Part shown: one piece after another, positions 10,047 to 18,586 of the stretch
How positions within the stretch are numbered: position 1 is the first letter of the stretch
Layout of the letters: each line of letters begins with the position of its first letter
From: Paenibacillus sp. PvR098
GTDB lineage: Bacteria > Bacillota > Bacilli > Paenibacillales > NBRC-103111
Direction: 5' to 3'
NCBI RefSeq assembly: GCF_017833255.1
Contig: NZ_JAFIBU010000001.1
Location: 1,488,001-1,552,000, forward strand
Length of the DNA stretch: 64,000 nucleotides
The notes under the pieces: generated by a model
Seen by the model: the letters and a program-made list of their open reading frames with translations, nothing else
Told to the model about the DNA's origin: nothing
Database searches by the model: none
Program-made: the position numbers and the translations under genes

Positions 10047-10502
10047 TTAAAAGCCTAAGCTGTTGATAGGCAGCGGAACACCCAAAATGATATTGAACAC
10101 TACAAATAACAGTACGGATGCTCCTATAGAAATACTTAAACTGATATACCATCTGTATTCCCGAGCAAGAAGAGCAAAGAGGAAAAGGGTCCCCGCAATA
10201 ACAAAACCTAAAAAGGATACAACCAGTATAAAACCAGCCAACGTAGCAAGAATGGTGATCAGTTTCCTCAGGTCTTTACCCTTGGGTAAAATTTCCGCAA
10301 GCGTTGTTTTTTCTTTGGTTATCGATTTAACCATGCTCCATATGGACAGAACAATTAATATTCCACTTAACCATAAAGGAAACATCCCGGGACCCGGACC
10401 CATCATGCTGGAATAGGTATAGGAAAAAGACTGAACAAAAATGACTATTCCAAATATTGCGAAAAATGCTCCGCCCCATACGCCTGCATATTGTTTTTTC
10501 AT
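10047..10502 (-). CDS. tctB: Tripartite tricarboxylate transporter small permease TctB
   Basis: 151 residues with four predicted membrane helices (about 10-28, 35-58, 80-105 and 115-145), the standard TctB size. The segment SSMMGPGPGMFPLWLSG near residue 30 is characteristic of TctB (Phe/Gly/Pro-rich after the first helix). It forms the small membrane subunit paired with TctA. GGGGAG lies before the start; the gap to tctC is about 95 nt. Confidence 0.92.
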   Translation of the reverse strand: MKKQYAGVWGGAFFAIFGIVIFVQSFSYTYSSMMGPGPGMFPLWLSGILIVLSIWSMVKSITKEKTTLAEILPKGKDLRKLITILATLAGFILVVSFLGFVIAGTLFLFALLAREYRWYISLSISIGASVLLFVVFNIILGVPLPINSLGF

Positions 10503-10596
10503 TACTTCTCCCCGCTTTCAAACGCTTGAACTTCGGCAAGGACTAGCAGACATAATCTCATTTTAGTTCAAACTTTATGTGCAAAAATTGCTGGTG

Positions 10597-11625
10597 TTAC
10601 TTTACGAGTCCTGCCTTCTTCATGATCTCAGCACTTGTTTTTGAAGCTTCTTCTATCACCTTTTTAAAGTCATCAGGTCCAGCGTAAGTCGGTACCGTAC
10701 CCATTTTTTTAAATTCATCGATGACGCTCTGATCCTGCATGGCCTTTTTGAAAGCATCATCTAAGATCGTTATAATTTCTTTTGGTGTATTTTTCGGAGC
10801 CAATATTCCCGTCCATGTATCAAATCCAGGAAAACCGCTTCCGGATTCTTTTAAGAAAGGAGCTTCCGGATAAAATTCGGTCTTAGTAGAACCCAGGTTA
10901 GCTAAAACTCGCAGTTTGCCTGCATCGGTATGTGGTTTTGCTTCCTGCGGTGAGATGATGGTTCCCATGACATGTCCTCCGAGGAGTGCCGTAATGGACT
11001 GCGCAGAACCGTCGAATCCGACTTGCTTCGTCTTCACTCCAAAAGTAACATTCAGCGTTTCCATAGCTACGTGCTTCGTATCTCCCGAGCCTGCTGTGCC
11101 GTAGGTGAATTTATCCGGGTTCGCCTTCACATAGGTCAGCCACTCGTCAAATGTTTTCCATGGGGCATCGTTTTGTACCACTAACATATTTGGAGCTGAA
11201 TTCAAAAGTGAGATCGGCTCAAAGTCACCAGACTTATAAGGTGTATTACCAAAATTGGGTTGAATAATGAGGTTACCTGTTGTGACCGAGCCGATCTTGT
11301 ATCCATCCGGTTTGGCTTGAAATACCTCTGCCAATTGGATCGATCCGCTGGCCCCCGTCTTGTTGGATACAACGATCGTTTGAGCGTTGGGAAGATGTTT
11401 ATTGGCAGCGTTTACAACTAACCGAGTGCCAATATCCGCTTGACCGCCTGCAGCGAACCCTATCGTCATTTCAATCGGTTTTGTCGGGTAATTCACTTTT
11501 TGTGCTTCCTGGGCATTGCCAGAAGAAGCAGCCGGTGTTGAATTGGATTGTGAACAAGCTAAGGATACCGAGCTAAGCAGAGTTAAGGAGACGGCGACAC
11601 TTAAGATTTTTTTACCTGTTGTCAT
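10597..11625 (-). CDS. tctC: TTT-family solute-binding lipoprotein TctC (Bug type)
   Basis: 342 residues. A lipoprotein signal peptide ends at the lipobox SLAC (C24), so the protein is anchored outside the membrane. The mature part starts with YPTKPIEMTIGFAAGGQADI, the Bug/TctC ligand-loop signature. GGHVMGTIISPQEAKPHTDAGK marks the second loop. It binds a carboxylate and delivers it to TctA/TctB. The gene heads the transporter operon; its promoter and a LacI-type operator lie near 11785-11841 and its leader is about 180 nt. Ligand specificity cannot be read from sequence. Confidence 0.95.
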   Translation of the reverse strand: MTTGKKILSVAVSLTLLSSVSLACSQSNSTPAASSGNAQEAQKVNYPTKPIEMTIGFAAGGQADIGTRLVVNAANKHLPNAQTIVVSNKTGASGSIQLAEVFQAKPDGYKIGSVTTGNLIIQPNFGNTPYKSGDFEPISLLNSAPNMLVVQNDAPWKTFDEWLTYVKANPDKFTYGTAGSGDTKHVAMETLNVTFGVKTKQVGFDGSAQSITALLGGHVMGTIISPQEAKPHTDAGKLRVLANLGSTKTEFYPEAPFLKESGSGFPGFDTWTGILAPKNTPKEIITILDDAFKKAMQDQSVIDEFKKMGTVPTYAGPDDFKKVIEEASKTSAEIMKKAGLVK

Positions 11626-11784
11626 TCAAAAAACCTCCATACTTTATAAAGTAGGTGCTAAGAAATATTGACATATTACTACAGGGTTAAATCTGTTAAG
11701 CACTCTAGGAAAGCGATTACATTTTACTCCCTCCTGACATTTTTTCATTTGAAAATTTCTCCTGATGTGATATCATGATGATTC

Positions 11785-11800
11785 ATGAATACGTATTCAT
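11785..11800. promoter_or_regulatory. Probable LacI operator upstream of tctC
   Basis: ATGAATACGTATTCAT is a perfect 16-bp palindrome lying 12 nt downstream of the -10 element of the tctC promoter, the position of a classical repressor site. Confidence 0.75.
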
Positions 11801-11811
11801 TTGCTGAGTAA

Positions 11812-11841
11812 AGTATATAACTGGAAAACAACTTTTGTCTA
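11812..11841 (-). promoter_or_regulatory. Sigma-A-type promoter of the tctCBA transcript
   Basis: Minus-strand -35 TAGACA (11836-11841) and -10 TATACT (11812-11817) with an 18-nt spacer. The -35 is identical to that of the LacI gene promoter. Confidence 0.55.
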
Positions 11842-11934
11842 GTCTTTTTTTAACTTGTCATCAACTTACTCGCATTCGGGGGAAGAATTTTTATGAAATT
11901 AGTCACGACTTACCTTTTTGAGCGCGCTGAACTG

Positions 11935-11976
11935 GAACAAAGCCCGACAGAGCTGCTGCTCTTTCGGGCTTTGTTC
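11935..11976 (-). terminator. Hairpin downstream of the DinB-family gene
   Basis: A 14-bp stem, GAACAAAGCCCGA(A) with TTCGGGCTTTGTTC, and a 14-15-nt loop, 6 nt past the DinB stop. There is no strong T-tract on the minus strand, so it is a terminator-like hairpin. Confidence 0.5.
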
Positions 11977-11981
11977 ATCCG

Positions 11982-12443
11982 TTACATTTGAGCGGCAACC
12001 GCTTTTTTCAGAGCCATCATGTTGCCTGCATGCATTGCCTCATGACAGGTGCCGAACAGCAGCACTTCATCAAGTCGATTGAAATCTTTAAACGGAATCG
12101 TAATCTGTTCCGCCAGCCTTCCTTGCAGACGTTCCCGGATTCGACTGGGTTGTTCCTCCAAAAGTTTGAGTAAGGACGGTAAATCCGGAGGAGCGGTTTG
12201 CCAGTCTGCAGGCTTCGTACCGTTAAGGAACAAATTCATCAGTTCCTGCGGCAAACTTAGCGGCGCTCCAATGAAAAGAAAAGCAAACCTTTCTTGAGTG
12301 GTCAAAATATGTCCCAAATGCCAGCGTAAGTTATTGTTGAACCCATTTGGCACAACATCCGCTTGATTCTCAGACAATTCGGCGACAATTGCCAATGTCC
12401 GGCTTCGATGTAGTTCGATCTGGTTGAAAACGATGTGCTCCAT
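11982..12443 (-). CDS. DinB-family protein (putative metal-dependent enzyme)
   Basis: 153 residues, the usual DinB/YfiT four-helix-bundle size. The three histidine metal ligands are seen as RWHLGHILTTQE (near residue 44) and CHEAMHAGNM (near residue 135). Family members include bacillithiol- and mycothiol-dependent transferases; many are uncharacterised. GGGGGG precedes the start. It stands alone between the tct locus and the glycolate oxidase genes, with a hairpin after it, and shows no clear functional link to either side. Confidence 0.85.
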   Translation of the reverse strand: MEHIVFNQIELHRSRTLAIVAELSENQADVVPNGFNNNLRWHLGHILTTQERFAFLFIGAPLSLPQELMNLFLNGTKPADWQTAPPDLPSLLKLLEEQPSRIRERLQGRLAEQITIPFKDFNRLDEVLLFGTCHEAMHAGNMMALKKAVAAQM

Positions 12444-12552
12444 TCGCTTTTCCCCCCTTGAACTGCCAGATTGGAATGTTCTTCCTCACCCTATTATAAC
12501 TTACCGCGGACTTCAGTGGATAAGTTGTTTTCCTCCTGTTTTCCCCCCTGTC

Positions 12553-13845
12553 TTATATCAGTTTAGCCGACTCTGCGAGCAGCTCAACGAGGTGAACCGT
12601 TCGAACCTTGTCGGACATGCCTTCCTTCTGCACACCCAGCTTCATCTGCAGCAGACAGCCGGGATTCGTGGTGACGATCGTCGTCGCCTGGGTCGTCTTG
12701 ACCGTCTCCATCTTGACGCCCAGGATTTCCATCGATTCCTCGTAATGGACTACATTATATATTCCAGCCGACCCGCAGCACATATTCGGGTTGGCCATTT
12801 CCTTATATGAGATCCCCGGAATCTGCTTGATCAGCTCCAGTGGTTCCTTGACCACCTTCTGCACGTTGGTCATGTGGCAGGAATGCTGGTAGGTGACGAT
12901 CTCGTCCATCGGTTTGGAGAGAGGCAGCTCGCATACAGCCAGCACCTGGGTAATATCGCGGGTTTTGGCCACGAACGCCTTGGCCCGCGCCTCCCACTGT
13001 GGATCTCCATGGAACAGATGATCGTATTCCACCAGCATCGCGCCGCAGCCGCCCGCATTATTGATGATGAAATCCACGTCCAGCCGTTCAAACGCCTCGA
13101 TGTTCTGCTTCGCCAGCATCACTGTATCGTCCTTGCGTCCGGCATGCGCGTGAAGCGCCCCGCAGCAGGTCTGCTCGGCGATCACCTGCACCTCGCAGCC
13201 CCCCATCGCCAGAAGTTCCATCGACAGACGATTAATCTTCTCGAACATTGCATCCATGATGCATCCGGTGAAAAAAGCTACTTTCCACTTCGGCTGGGTT
13301 CCCTTCGGTGGCTCGAAGAGACGCGGACGATTGCGCCTTGCTGCGGGAGAAGTCACCTGCGGCAGTACTTCCTCAAAGGCCCACAGGTTTTTCGGCAGGA
13401 TCCGCGTCAGCTTGCTTTTGTGCGCCACCTTCTGCAGACCGCTCTTTTGGTACAGCCAGATCATATCGGCTGCGAGCTTGAGCTTCTTCGAGTCGGGAAA
13501 GACGTCCTGAAACATGGCGTCCTGCAGCTTGCCCAGCGGCTTGGAGGTCCGCTTAGCCTTATGCTCCGCCAGCGCCTCCCGCGCCCCTTCCAGAATTTTG
13601 CCGTATTCCACACCCGACGGACACGCCGTTTCGCAGGCGCGGCAGCCCAGACACAGATCGATCGGCCCCTCCAGTTCACTGAGCGACAGATGTCCCTCCG
13701 CCGCCATCTTCACCAAATTGATCCGGCCGCGAGGCGAATGGGTTTCCCGTTCCATGGTCACGTAGGTAGGGCAGGCCGGTAAGCAGTAGCCGCATTGCAC
13801 ACATTGGATCGTTTCGTCGTAAGGCAATTCTTTGTTTCGGTTCAT
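12553..13845 (-). CDS. glcF: Glycolate oxidase iron-sulfur subunit
   Basis: 430 residues. Two 4Fe-4S ferredoxin motifs sit at C15/C18/C21/C25 (CVQCGYCLPAC) and C65/C68/C71/C75 (CLGCRACETAC). Two CCG domains follow, with TCCGALHAH and MCCGSAG. This is the GlcF plan: electrons from the flavin subunit pass through these clusters to the respiratory chain. The start lies 6 nt after the glcD stop, so the two are co-translated. No separate glcE (second FAD subunit) is present, as in Bacillus-type two-subunit glycolate or lactate oxidases. A D-lactate or other 2-hydroxy acid substrate remains possible. Confidence 0.93.
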   Translation of the reverse strand: MNRNKELPYDETIQCVQCGYCLPACPTYVTMERETHSPRGRINLVKMAAEGHLSLSELEGPIDLCLGCRACETACPSGVEYGKILEGAREALAEHKAKRTSKPLGKLQDAMFQDVFPDSKKLKLAADMIWLYQKSGLQKVAHKSKLTRILPKNLWAFEEVLPQVTSPAARRNRPRLFEPPKGTQPKWKVAFFTGCIMDAMFEKINRLSMELLAMGGCEVQVIAEQTCCGALHAHAGRKDDTVMLAKQNIEAFERLDVDFIINNAGGCGAMLVEYDHLFHGDPQWEARAKAFVAKTRDITQVLAVCELPLSKPMDEIVTYQHSCHMTNVQKVVKEPLELIKQIPGISYKEMANPNMCCGSAGIYNVVHYEESMEILGVKMETVKTTQATTIVTTNPGCLLQMKLGVQKEGMSDKVRTVHLVELLAESAKLI

Positions 13846-13851
13846 CGGCTG

Positions 13852-15282
13852 CTACCCCTCCGTTAAGTTGAGCCGCTGCCCGGGAGCAGGAAAAATCTTG
13901 CCCGGATTCATAATATTCTTCGGATCCCAACTGTCCTTGATCAGCTTCATCATTTGAAGCCCTGCTTTCCCCAACTCCATCTCCATGAACGGCGCCTTCA
14001 TGTTGCCGATGCCGTGCTCACCGGACAGCGTGCCGCCCAGCTCGATCGCCGTTTCAAATATCTCCGTCACGGCCTGCTCGACGCGCTTCATCTCTTCTTT
14101 GTCCCGCTTGTCAGCCACAATGTTCGGATGCAGATTCCCGTCTCCGGCATGCCCGAACACAACCAGGTTGACGTTGTATTTTTCGCGGATCGTTTTCAAC
14201 CGGGCAAACATCGCCGGGATCTGGCTGCGCGGAACGGTGGCGTCCTCCGAAATCTTGGTCGGCTTGACCCGGGTAATCGCCGGAGACACCAGTTTGCGCG
14301 CTTTCCACAAATTGGCCTCCTCCACTGCCGTGCTGGCGATCTTTACCTCGCGGGCCCCGATGGCTTCGCAAATCCGCCCGGCTTCCTTGATCTCTTCCTC
14401 GACCGTGCGGGCGTGGCCATCCACCTCAATGAGGATGATCGCCTCGGCGTCCACAGGCAACCCGCTCGGCTCGTAGTTTTCCACCGCATGAATGGAGGCT
14501 TGGTCCATAATCTCCATTTTGGAGGGCAGGATGCCCGAGGTCAGCACCTTCGAGATTGCTTCGCCGGAAGTCACGATATCATCGAAGATCGCCAGGAGCG
14601 TCGCCGTTTTCGGCGGCTTGGGAATCAGCTGCAGCGTCGCTTCGGTAATGACGCCTAGCGTCCCTTCCGACCCGACAATCAGCTTGGTCAAGTCATAGCC
14701 GGTCACATTCTTCACCGTGCGGCCGCCCGTACGGATAATCTCCCCCTGCGGCGTGACGAATTCCAGCCCCAGCACATAATCTTTCGTTACACCGTACTTC
14801 AAGCCGCGCGGCCCCCCGGAGTTCTCGGCCAAATTGCCGCCGATCGTCGAAACCGCGGAGCTGCTCGGATCAGGCGGGTACATCAACCCGACCTTTTCCG
14901 CCGCCGCATGGATGTTTCCGGTCAATACGCCCGGGGAAACGACCACGATGAGATCCTCGGGGTAGACCTCCAGCTTCTGATCCCACCGGGACAGATCCAG
15001 TACAATGCCGCCTTCGACCGGCAGCGGCCCTCCAGAAAGCGAGGTCGACTGGCCGCGAGGATACACCGGAATGACTTCCTCATAGGCCAGCTTGACGATG
15101 GACGCCACCTCGGCGGTGCTTTTCGGCTGCACGACCAGCTCCGGCATATAGGTCCCAAACGAACCGTCAAAGGAATAGCCGGCCAAATCCGCTTTCTCCG
15201 TCATCACGCGTTTGGGTTCAGGAATGATGGCACGCACCCGGCGTACGATGTCGGAATCTATTTTTCTATAAGCCACAGCCAT
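13852..15282 (-). CDS. glcD: Glycolate oxidase FAD subunit (GlcD)
   Basis: About 476 residues from ATG 15282; a GTG at 15276 is also possible behind AAAAGG, and the frame stays open further upstream into the aldehyde dehydrogenase gene. An FAD-binding PCMH domain occupies the first half (YPRGQSTSLSGG, then STIGGNLAENSGGPRGLKYG). The C-terminal FAD-oxidase domain carries FGHAGDGNLHPNIV and GTLSGEHGIGNMK. It oxidises a 2-hydroxy acid, most likely glycolate, to the oxo acid. It sits 7 nt after the aldehyde dehydrogenase gene and 6 nt before glcF, which suggests an aldehyde to acid to oxo-acid sequence (inference). Confidence 0.93.
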   Translation of the reverse strand: MAVAYRKIDSDIVRRVRAIIPEPKRVMTEKADLAGYSFDGSFGTYMPELVVQPKSTAEVASIVKLAYEEVIPVYPRGQSTSLSGGPLPVEGGIVLDLSRWDQKLEVYPEDLIVVVSPGVLTGNIHAAAEKVGLMYPPDPSSSAVSTIGGNLAENSGGPRGLKYGVTKDYVLGLEFVTPQGEIIRTGGRTVKNVTGYDLTKLIVGSEGTLGVITEATLQLIPKPPKTATLLAIFDDIVTSGEAISKVLTSGILPSKMEIMDQASIHAVENYEPSGLPVDAEAIILIEVDGHARTVEEEIKEAGRICEAIGAREVKIASTAVEEANLWKARKLVSPAITRVKPTKISEDATVPRSQIPAMFARLKTIREKYNVNLVVFGHAGDGNLHPNIVADKRDKEEMKRVEQAVTEIFETAIELGGTLSGEHGIGNMKAPFMEMELGKAGLQMMKLIKDSWDPKNIMNPGKIFPAPGQRLNLTEG

Positions 15283-15289
15283 CATCCTT

Positions 15290-16723
15290 TTACAGGTCCA
15301 ACTGGAGGGACAGGAATTTATACTCCAAATAATCTTCAATGCCGTACTTGCCGCCTTCACGTCCGACGCCGGATTCCTTGATCCCGCCGAACGGAGCTTG
15401 CGCTACAGTTGGCAGGGAGTCATTGATGCCGACGATGCCGTACTCCATCGCTTCGGCTACCCGGAACATGCGGGAGCCGTCTTTGGTATAAATGTAGGAA
15501 GCCAGCCCATAGACGGTGTCATTGGCATAGCGAATTGCTTCTTCCTCGGTTTCAAACGTAAAGATCGGCGCGACCGGGCCGAACGTTTCTTCATAGGAAA
15601 TCTTCATGTCATGCGTCGCGTTAAGCAGCACGGTCGGTGCGAAGAAGCAGCCGCCCGCCAGTTCACCTTCGATAAGCTTGCTGCCGCCCGCCAGGATGGT
15701 GGCACCCTTCTCCACCGCATCGTCGATATGCTCCTGCGCTTTTTCCATTGCCGCTTTGTCGATCAACGGACCGATGTTGACGCCGTCATTCAGGCCGTTG
15801 CCAATGACGAGCTTCTTTACTTTCTCCGCCATAATGGAGGCAAACTTCTCAACCACGGACTTCTGCACATAGATCCGGTTCGTACAAACACACGTTTGAC
15901 CGGCGTTGCGGAACTTGCTGGCGATCGCTCCCTCTGCCGCTTTCTCCAGATCGGCATCCTCAAATACGAGAAGCGGAGCGTGTCCGCCGAGTTCCATCGA
16001 TACTTTCTTCATTGTGTCGGCCGACTGGCGTACGAGCTCTTTGCCGACTTCGGTTGAGCCGGTGAAGGTAATCTTGCGCACCACGGGGCTGGCCATCAGG
16101 GTGCCCACCACTTCGGAGGCGGAACCGTTCACTAGGTTCGCTACGCCCTTGGGCACACCGGCTTCATGCAGTGCTTTGAACACCTCAATCGCGGCCAGCG
16201 GCGTAGCCGACGCCGCCTTGAGGATGATCGTGCAGCCTGCCGCCAGCGCCGGGGCCAGCTTGCGGGTGATCATCGCGATCGGGAAGTTCCACGGGGTGAT
16301 CGCCCCGACCACACCGACCGGCTGACGCAGCACGAAGATGCGCTTGTTCGGAGCAGAGGCTGGTATGGTATCTCCATAGATCCGTTTACCCTCTTCGGCG
16401 TACCAGTCCAGATAGTCGATCGCAAGACCGATCTCGCCTCTCGCCTCCGCCAGCGGTTTGCCCATCTCGCGGGTGATCAGCTCCGCAATCGGTTCGGTAC
16501 GGCTGCGGAGAATCCCCGCGGTTCGGGTCAAAAACGTGTAGCGATCCTTCGCCGTTAAGCGGGACCACGGCTGCAGTGCGGCCTGAGCTGCGTCAATGGC
16601 AGCTTGCGCGTCCTCCGCGCCCCCTTTGGCAACGGTTTCTACTACTTCTCCCGTCGCCGGGTTGATCACGTCAAAGGTTTGATTGGACCTGGCATTACAG
16701 AATTCTCCATTGATATACAGCAT
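15290..16723 (-). CDS. NAD(P)-dependent aldehyde dehydrogenase (succinate-semialdehyde dehydrogenase-like)
   Basis: 477 residues from ATG 16723, selected by a strong AAGGAGG 8 nt upstream; a longer frame begins at 16750. Hallmarks of the ALDH superfamily are TPWNFPIAMITRKLAPALAAG, the catalytic glutamate in SMELGGHAPLL and the catalytic cysteine in FRNAGQTCVCTNR. FGGIKESGVGREGG lies near the C-terminus. Sequence style is closest to GabD-type or glycolaldehyde-type dehydrogenases. Adjacency to glcDF suggests it may feed them glycolate from glycolaldehyde, but that is inference. Confidence 0.92.
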   Translation of the reverse strand: MLYINGEFCNARSNQTFDVINPATGEVVETVAKGGAEDAQAAIDAAQAALQPWSRLTAKDRYTFLTRTAGILRSRTEPIAELITREMGKPLAEARGEIGLAIDYLDWYAEEGKRIYGDTIPASAPNKRIFVLRQPVGVVGAITPWNFPIAMITRKLAPALAAGCTIILKAASATPLAAIEVFKALHEAGVPKGVANLVNGSASEVVGTLMASPVVRKITFTGSTEVGKELVRQSADTMKKVSMELGGHAPLLVFEDADLEKAAEGAIASKFRNAGQTCVCTNRIYVQKSVVEKFASIMAEKVKKLVIGNGLNDGVNIGPLIDKAAMEKAQEHIDDAVEKGATILAGGSKLIEGELAGGCFFAPTVLLNATHDMKISYEETFGPVAPIFTFETEEEAIRYANDTVYGLASYIYTKDGSRMFRVAEAMEYGIVGINDSLPTVAQAPFGGIKESGVGREGGKYGIEDYLEYKFLSLQLDL

Positions 16724-16805
16724 GATATCTACCTCCTTAGGGATCGTCATCCTTTTTAGGCTGAAGTAGTTTTAATGAGTCCTTCATCTCTTTCTTCTAT
16801 AAATA

Positions 16806-18488
16806 CTAAGCTTTAAAGAGTTCAACCTTCGCCTTTCTTAAATCCTCAATCGTAGCGGAAACCGAAATTTGCTCCGGGTCTATGGATACTTCAATGATTG
16901 AAGGCTTGCCTGATTCAAGAGCCCGCTCAAACGCAGGAGCAAAATCTTCATGTCGATCAATCTGCTCTCCGTAACCGCCGAATAATCTGGCCAGCTCCGC
17001 AAAGTTCGGATTCGTCAGCAGCGTTCCGGTAATTCTTTTCGGGTACTCTCGTTCTTGATGCATCCGAATGGTACCGTACATATTGTTATTAAACACAATA
17101 GCAATCACGGGTGCTTCATAACGAACTGCCGTTTCAAATTCCTGCAGGGTCATCATAAAACCTCCGTCTCCGGATAAGGAAACCACAGTGCGTTCCGGGT
17201 GAGCCAATTTAGCTCCCACCGCAGCCGGCAATCCATAGCCCATAGCTCCATTGGTCGGTCCAATATAGGTACCGGGTTTTTCAAATTGGTAAAATTGATG
17301 CAACCAACCGCAAAAGTTCCCTGCATCATTGGTAATAATCGCATCATCAGGCGTGATCCGCTGCAGATCGGCGATAACCTTCTTCATATTCATTTTTGCA
17401 TCCCCGTGTAATTCTGCAGCAATCCATTCGTCATACAATCGACGACGCTCGGCAATCCAAGCCAAACGTTCCTCTCTATTTTCAGCCGGATATTCCGTGG
17501 AAGCTTCAACCAATGCTTGTAATGCTTCACCGGCATCCGCAACAATTCCTATCGCCGGATTATAAACCTTCCCTATACTATTCGGATCGATATCTATATG
17601 AATAATGTCCTGATCGGATGAGAATAACGTATACCCTTGAGTAACAATTTCTGAAAAACGCATCCCTACAGCTATAACAAGATCAGCACTTTTCACCGTA
17701 TCCAGAATGCTCTTGTGGGTTCCCAGTCCGATATGACCAAGATACTGCGCATGTTGATTCGGAAATGCATCATGACGACGAAATGATACCAATACCGGCA
17801 GTGCCATCGCTTCTGAGAACTGGATCAAGGGTTCATGTGCGCCTCCTCGGACTACACCTCCCCCGGCAATAACAATAGGACGCTTTGCCTTGGAAATCAT
17901 CGCAAGTGCTGCTGTAACTTCAGGTTTGCTTGGTGCAGGCTTTGGAATCGTAGTTGCAGGACCTATTTCAAATTCTGCAACCGCATCGATCACATCCACA
18001 GGCAAGCCCACGACAACTGGACCTGGGCGTCCGGTTTTCGCTATGCGGAATGCCCGTTGAACAAGCTCTGGAATTCGATCGGTATCGGTAATTTCAATCG
18101 TCCATTTTGAGATGGGAGCAAAGAAGTTTTCTTGATTGACTTCCTGGAAGCCTTCCCGCGTTCGAAAATGACTATGTACTTGGCCTAAAAAGACGACCAT
18201 AGGCGTGGAATCCTGCATAGCCGTATGAATGCCTATAGCCAGGTTAGCTCCCCCCACACCGCGGGTTGCCATACACACTCCCGGTTTACCGGTAGCTTTC
18301 GCATATCCTTCCGCCATGAAGGATGCTCCGCCTTCATGGCGGTTGGAGATCAGCTTGATGCTTTCTGTTTCATAGATCGCATCCAAAACACTCAAAAAAC
18401 TTTCTCCGGGAACACAAAATACATGATCCACTTCTTCCCTACGAATACATTCCACTAAGGCTTGAGCACCTGTCATTTTTTGTTTCAT
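16806..18488 (-). CDS. Thiamine diphosphate-dependent enzyme (acetolactate synthase large-subunit-like)
   Basis: 560 residues in three domains: N-terminal pyrimidine-binding with catalytic glutamate E52 (RHEGGASFMAEGYA), a central FAD/NAD-like domain, and a C-terminal domain with the ThDP motif GDGGFMMTLQEFE...NNNMYG. It carries out carboligation or decarboxylation of a 2-oxo acid. Glyoxylate carboligase normally lacks the catalytic glutamate, so the intact E52 argues against that role despite the glycolate oxidase neighbours. Biosynthetic acetolactate synthase is also unlikely, because no small subunit or other branched-chain gene is near. The start follows AAAGGAG. The 82-nt gap to the ALDH gene allows one operon. 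Substrate unknown. Confidence 0.88.
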   Translation of the reverse strand: MKQKMTGAQALVECIRREEVDHVFCVPGESFLSVLDAIYETESIKLISNRHEGGASFMAEGYAKATGKPGVCMATRGVGGANLAIGIHTAMQDSTPMVVFLGQVHSHFRTREGFQEVNQENFFAPISKWTIEITDTDRIPELVQRAFRIAKTGRPGPVVVGLPVDVIDAVAEFEIGPATTIPKPAPSKPEVTAALAMISKAKRPIVIAGGGVVRGGAHEPLIQFSEAMALPVLVSFRRHDAFPNQHAQYLGHIGLGTHKSILDTVKSADLVIAVGMRFSEIVTQGYTLFSSDQDIIHIDIDPNSIGKVYNPAIGIVADAGEALQALVEASTEYPAENREERLAWIAERRRLYDEWIAAELHGDAKMNMKKVIADLQRITPDDAIITNDAGNFCGWLHQFYQFEKPGTYIGPTNGAMGYGLPAAVGAKLAHPERTVVSLSGDGGFMMTLQEFETAVRYEAPVIAIVFNNNMYGTIRMHQEREYPKRITGTLLTNPNFAELARLFGGYGEQIDRHEDFAPAFERALESGKPSIIEVSIDPEQISVSATIEDLRKAKVELFKA

Positions 18489-18537
18489 TTCTATCTCACT
18501 CCTTTTTTTCTCGGAACAATATAAAATGATAAGGTAA

Positions 18538-18572
18538 GGAAACAGCAGGCCGTATACATCCTTGCTGTTTCC
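18538..18572 (-). terminator. Terminator-like hairpin between the Rieske and ThDP genes
   Basis: Stem GGAAACAGCA..G / C..TGCTGTTTCC on the minus strand just after the Rieske gene, followed by TTACCTTATC, a weak T-tract. It may terminate or attenuate the upstream amidohydrolase-Rieske transcript. Confidence 0.5.
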
Positions 18573-18586
18573 TTTGCCGTTTAGGA

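Noticed and set aside
12874-13782. 302-codon plus-strand frame opposite glcF
   Set aside because: Shadow frame caused by high GC and codon bias of glcF; the protein is rich in His, Arg and Leu as expected for an antisense frame.
16806-18488. Glyoxylate carboligase
   Set aside because: Tempting beside glcDF, but that enzyme normally lacks the catalytic Glu that is present here (E52).
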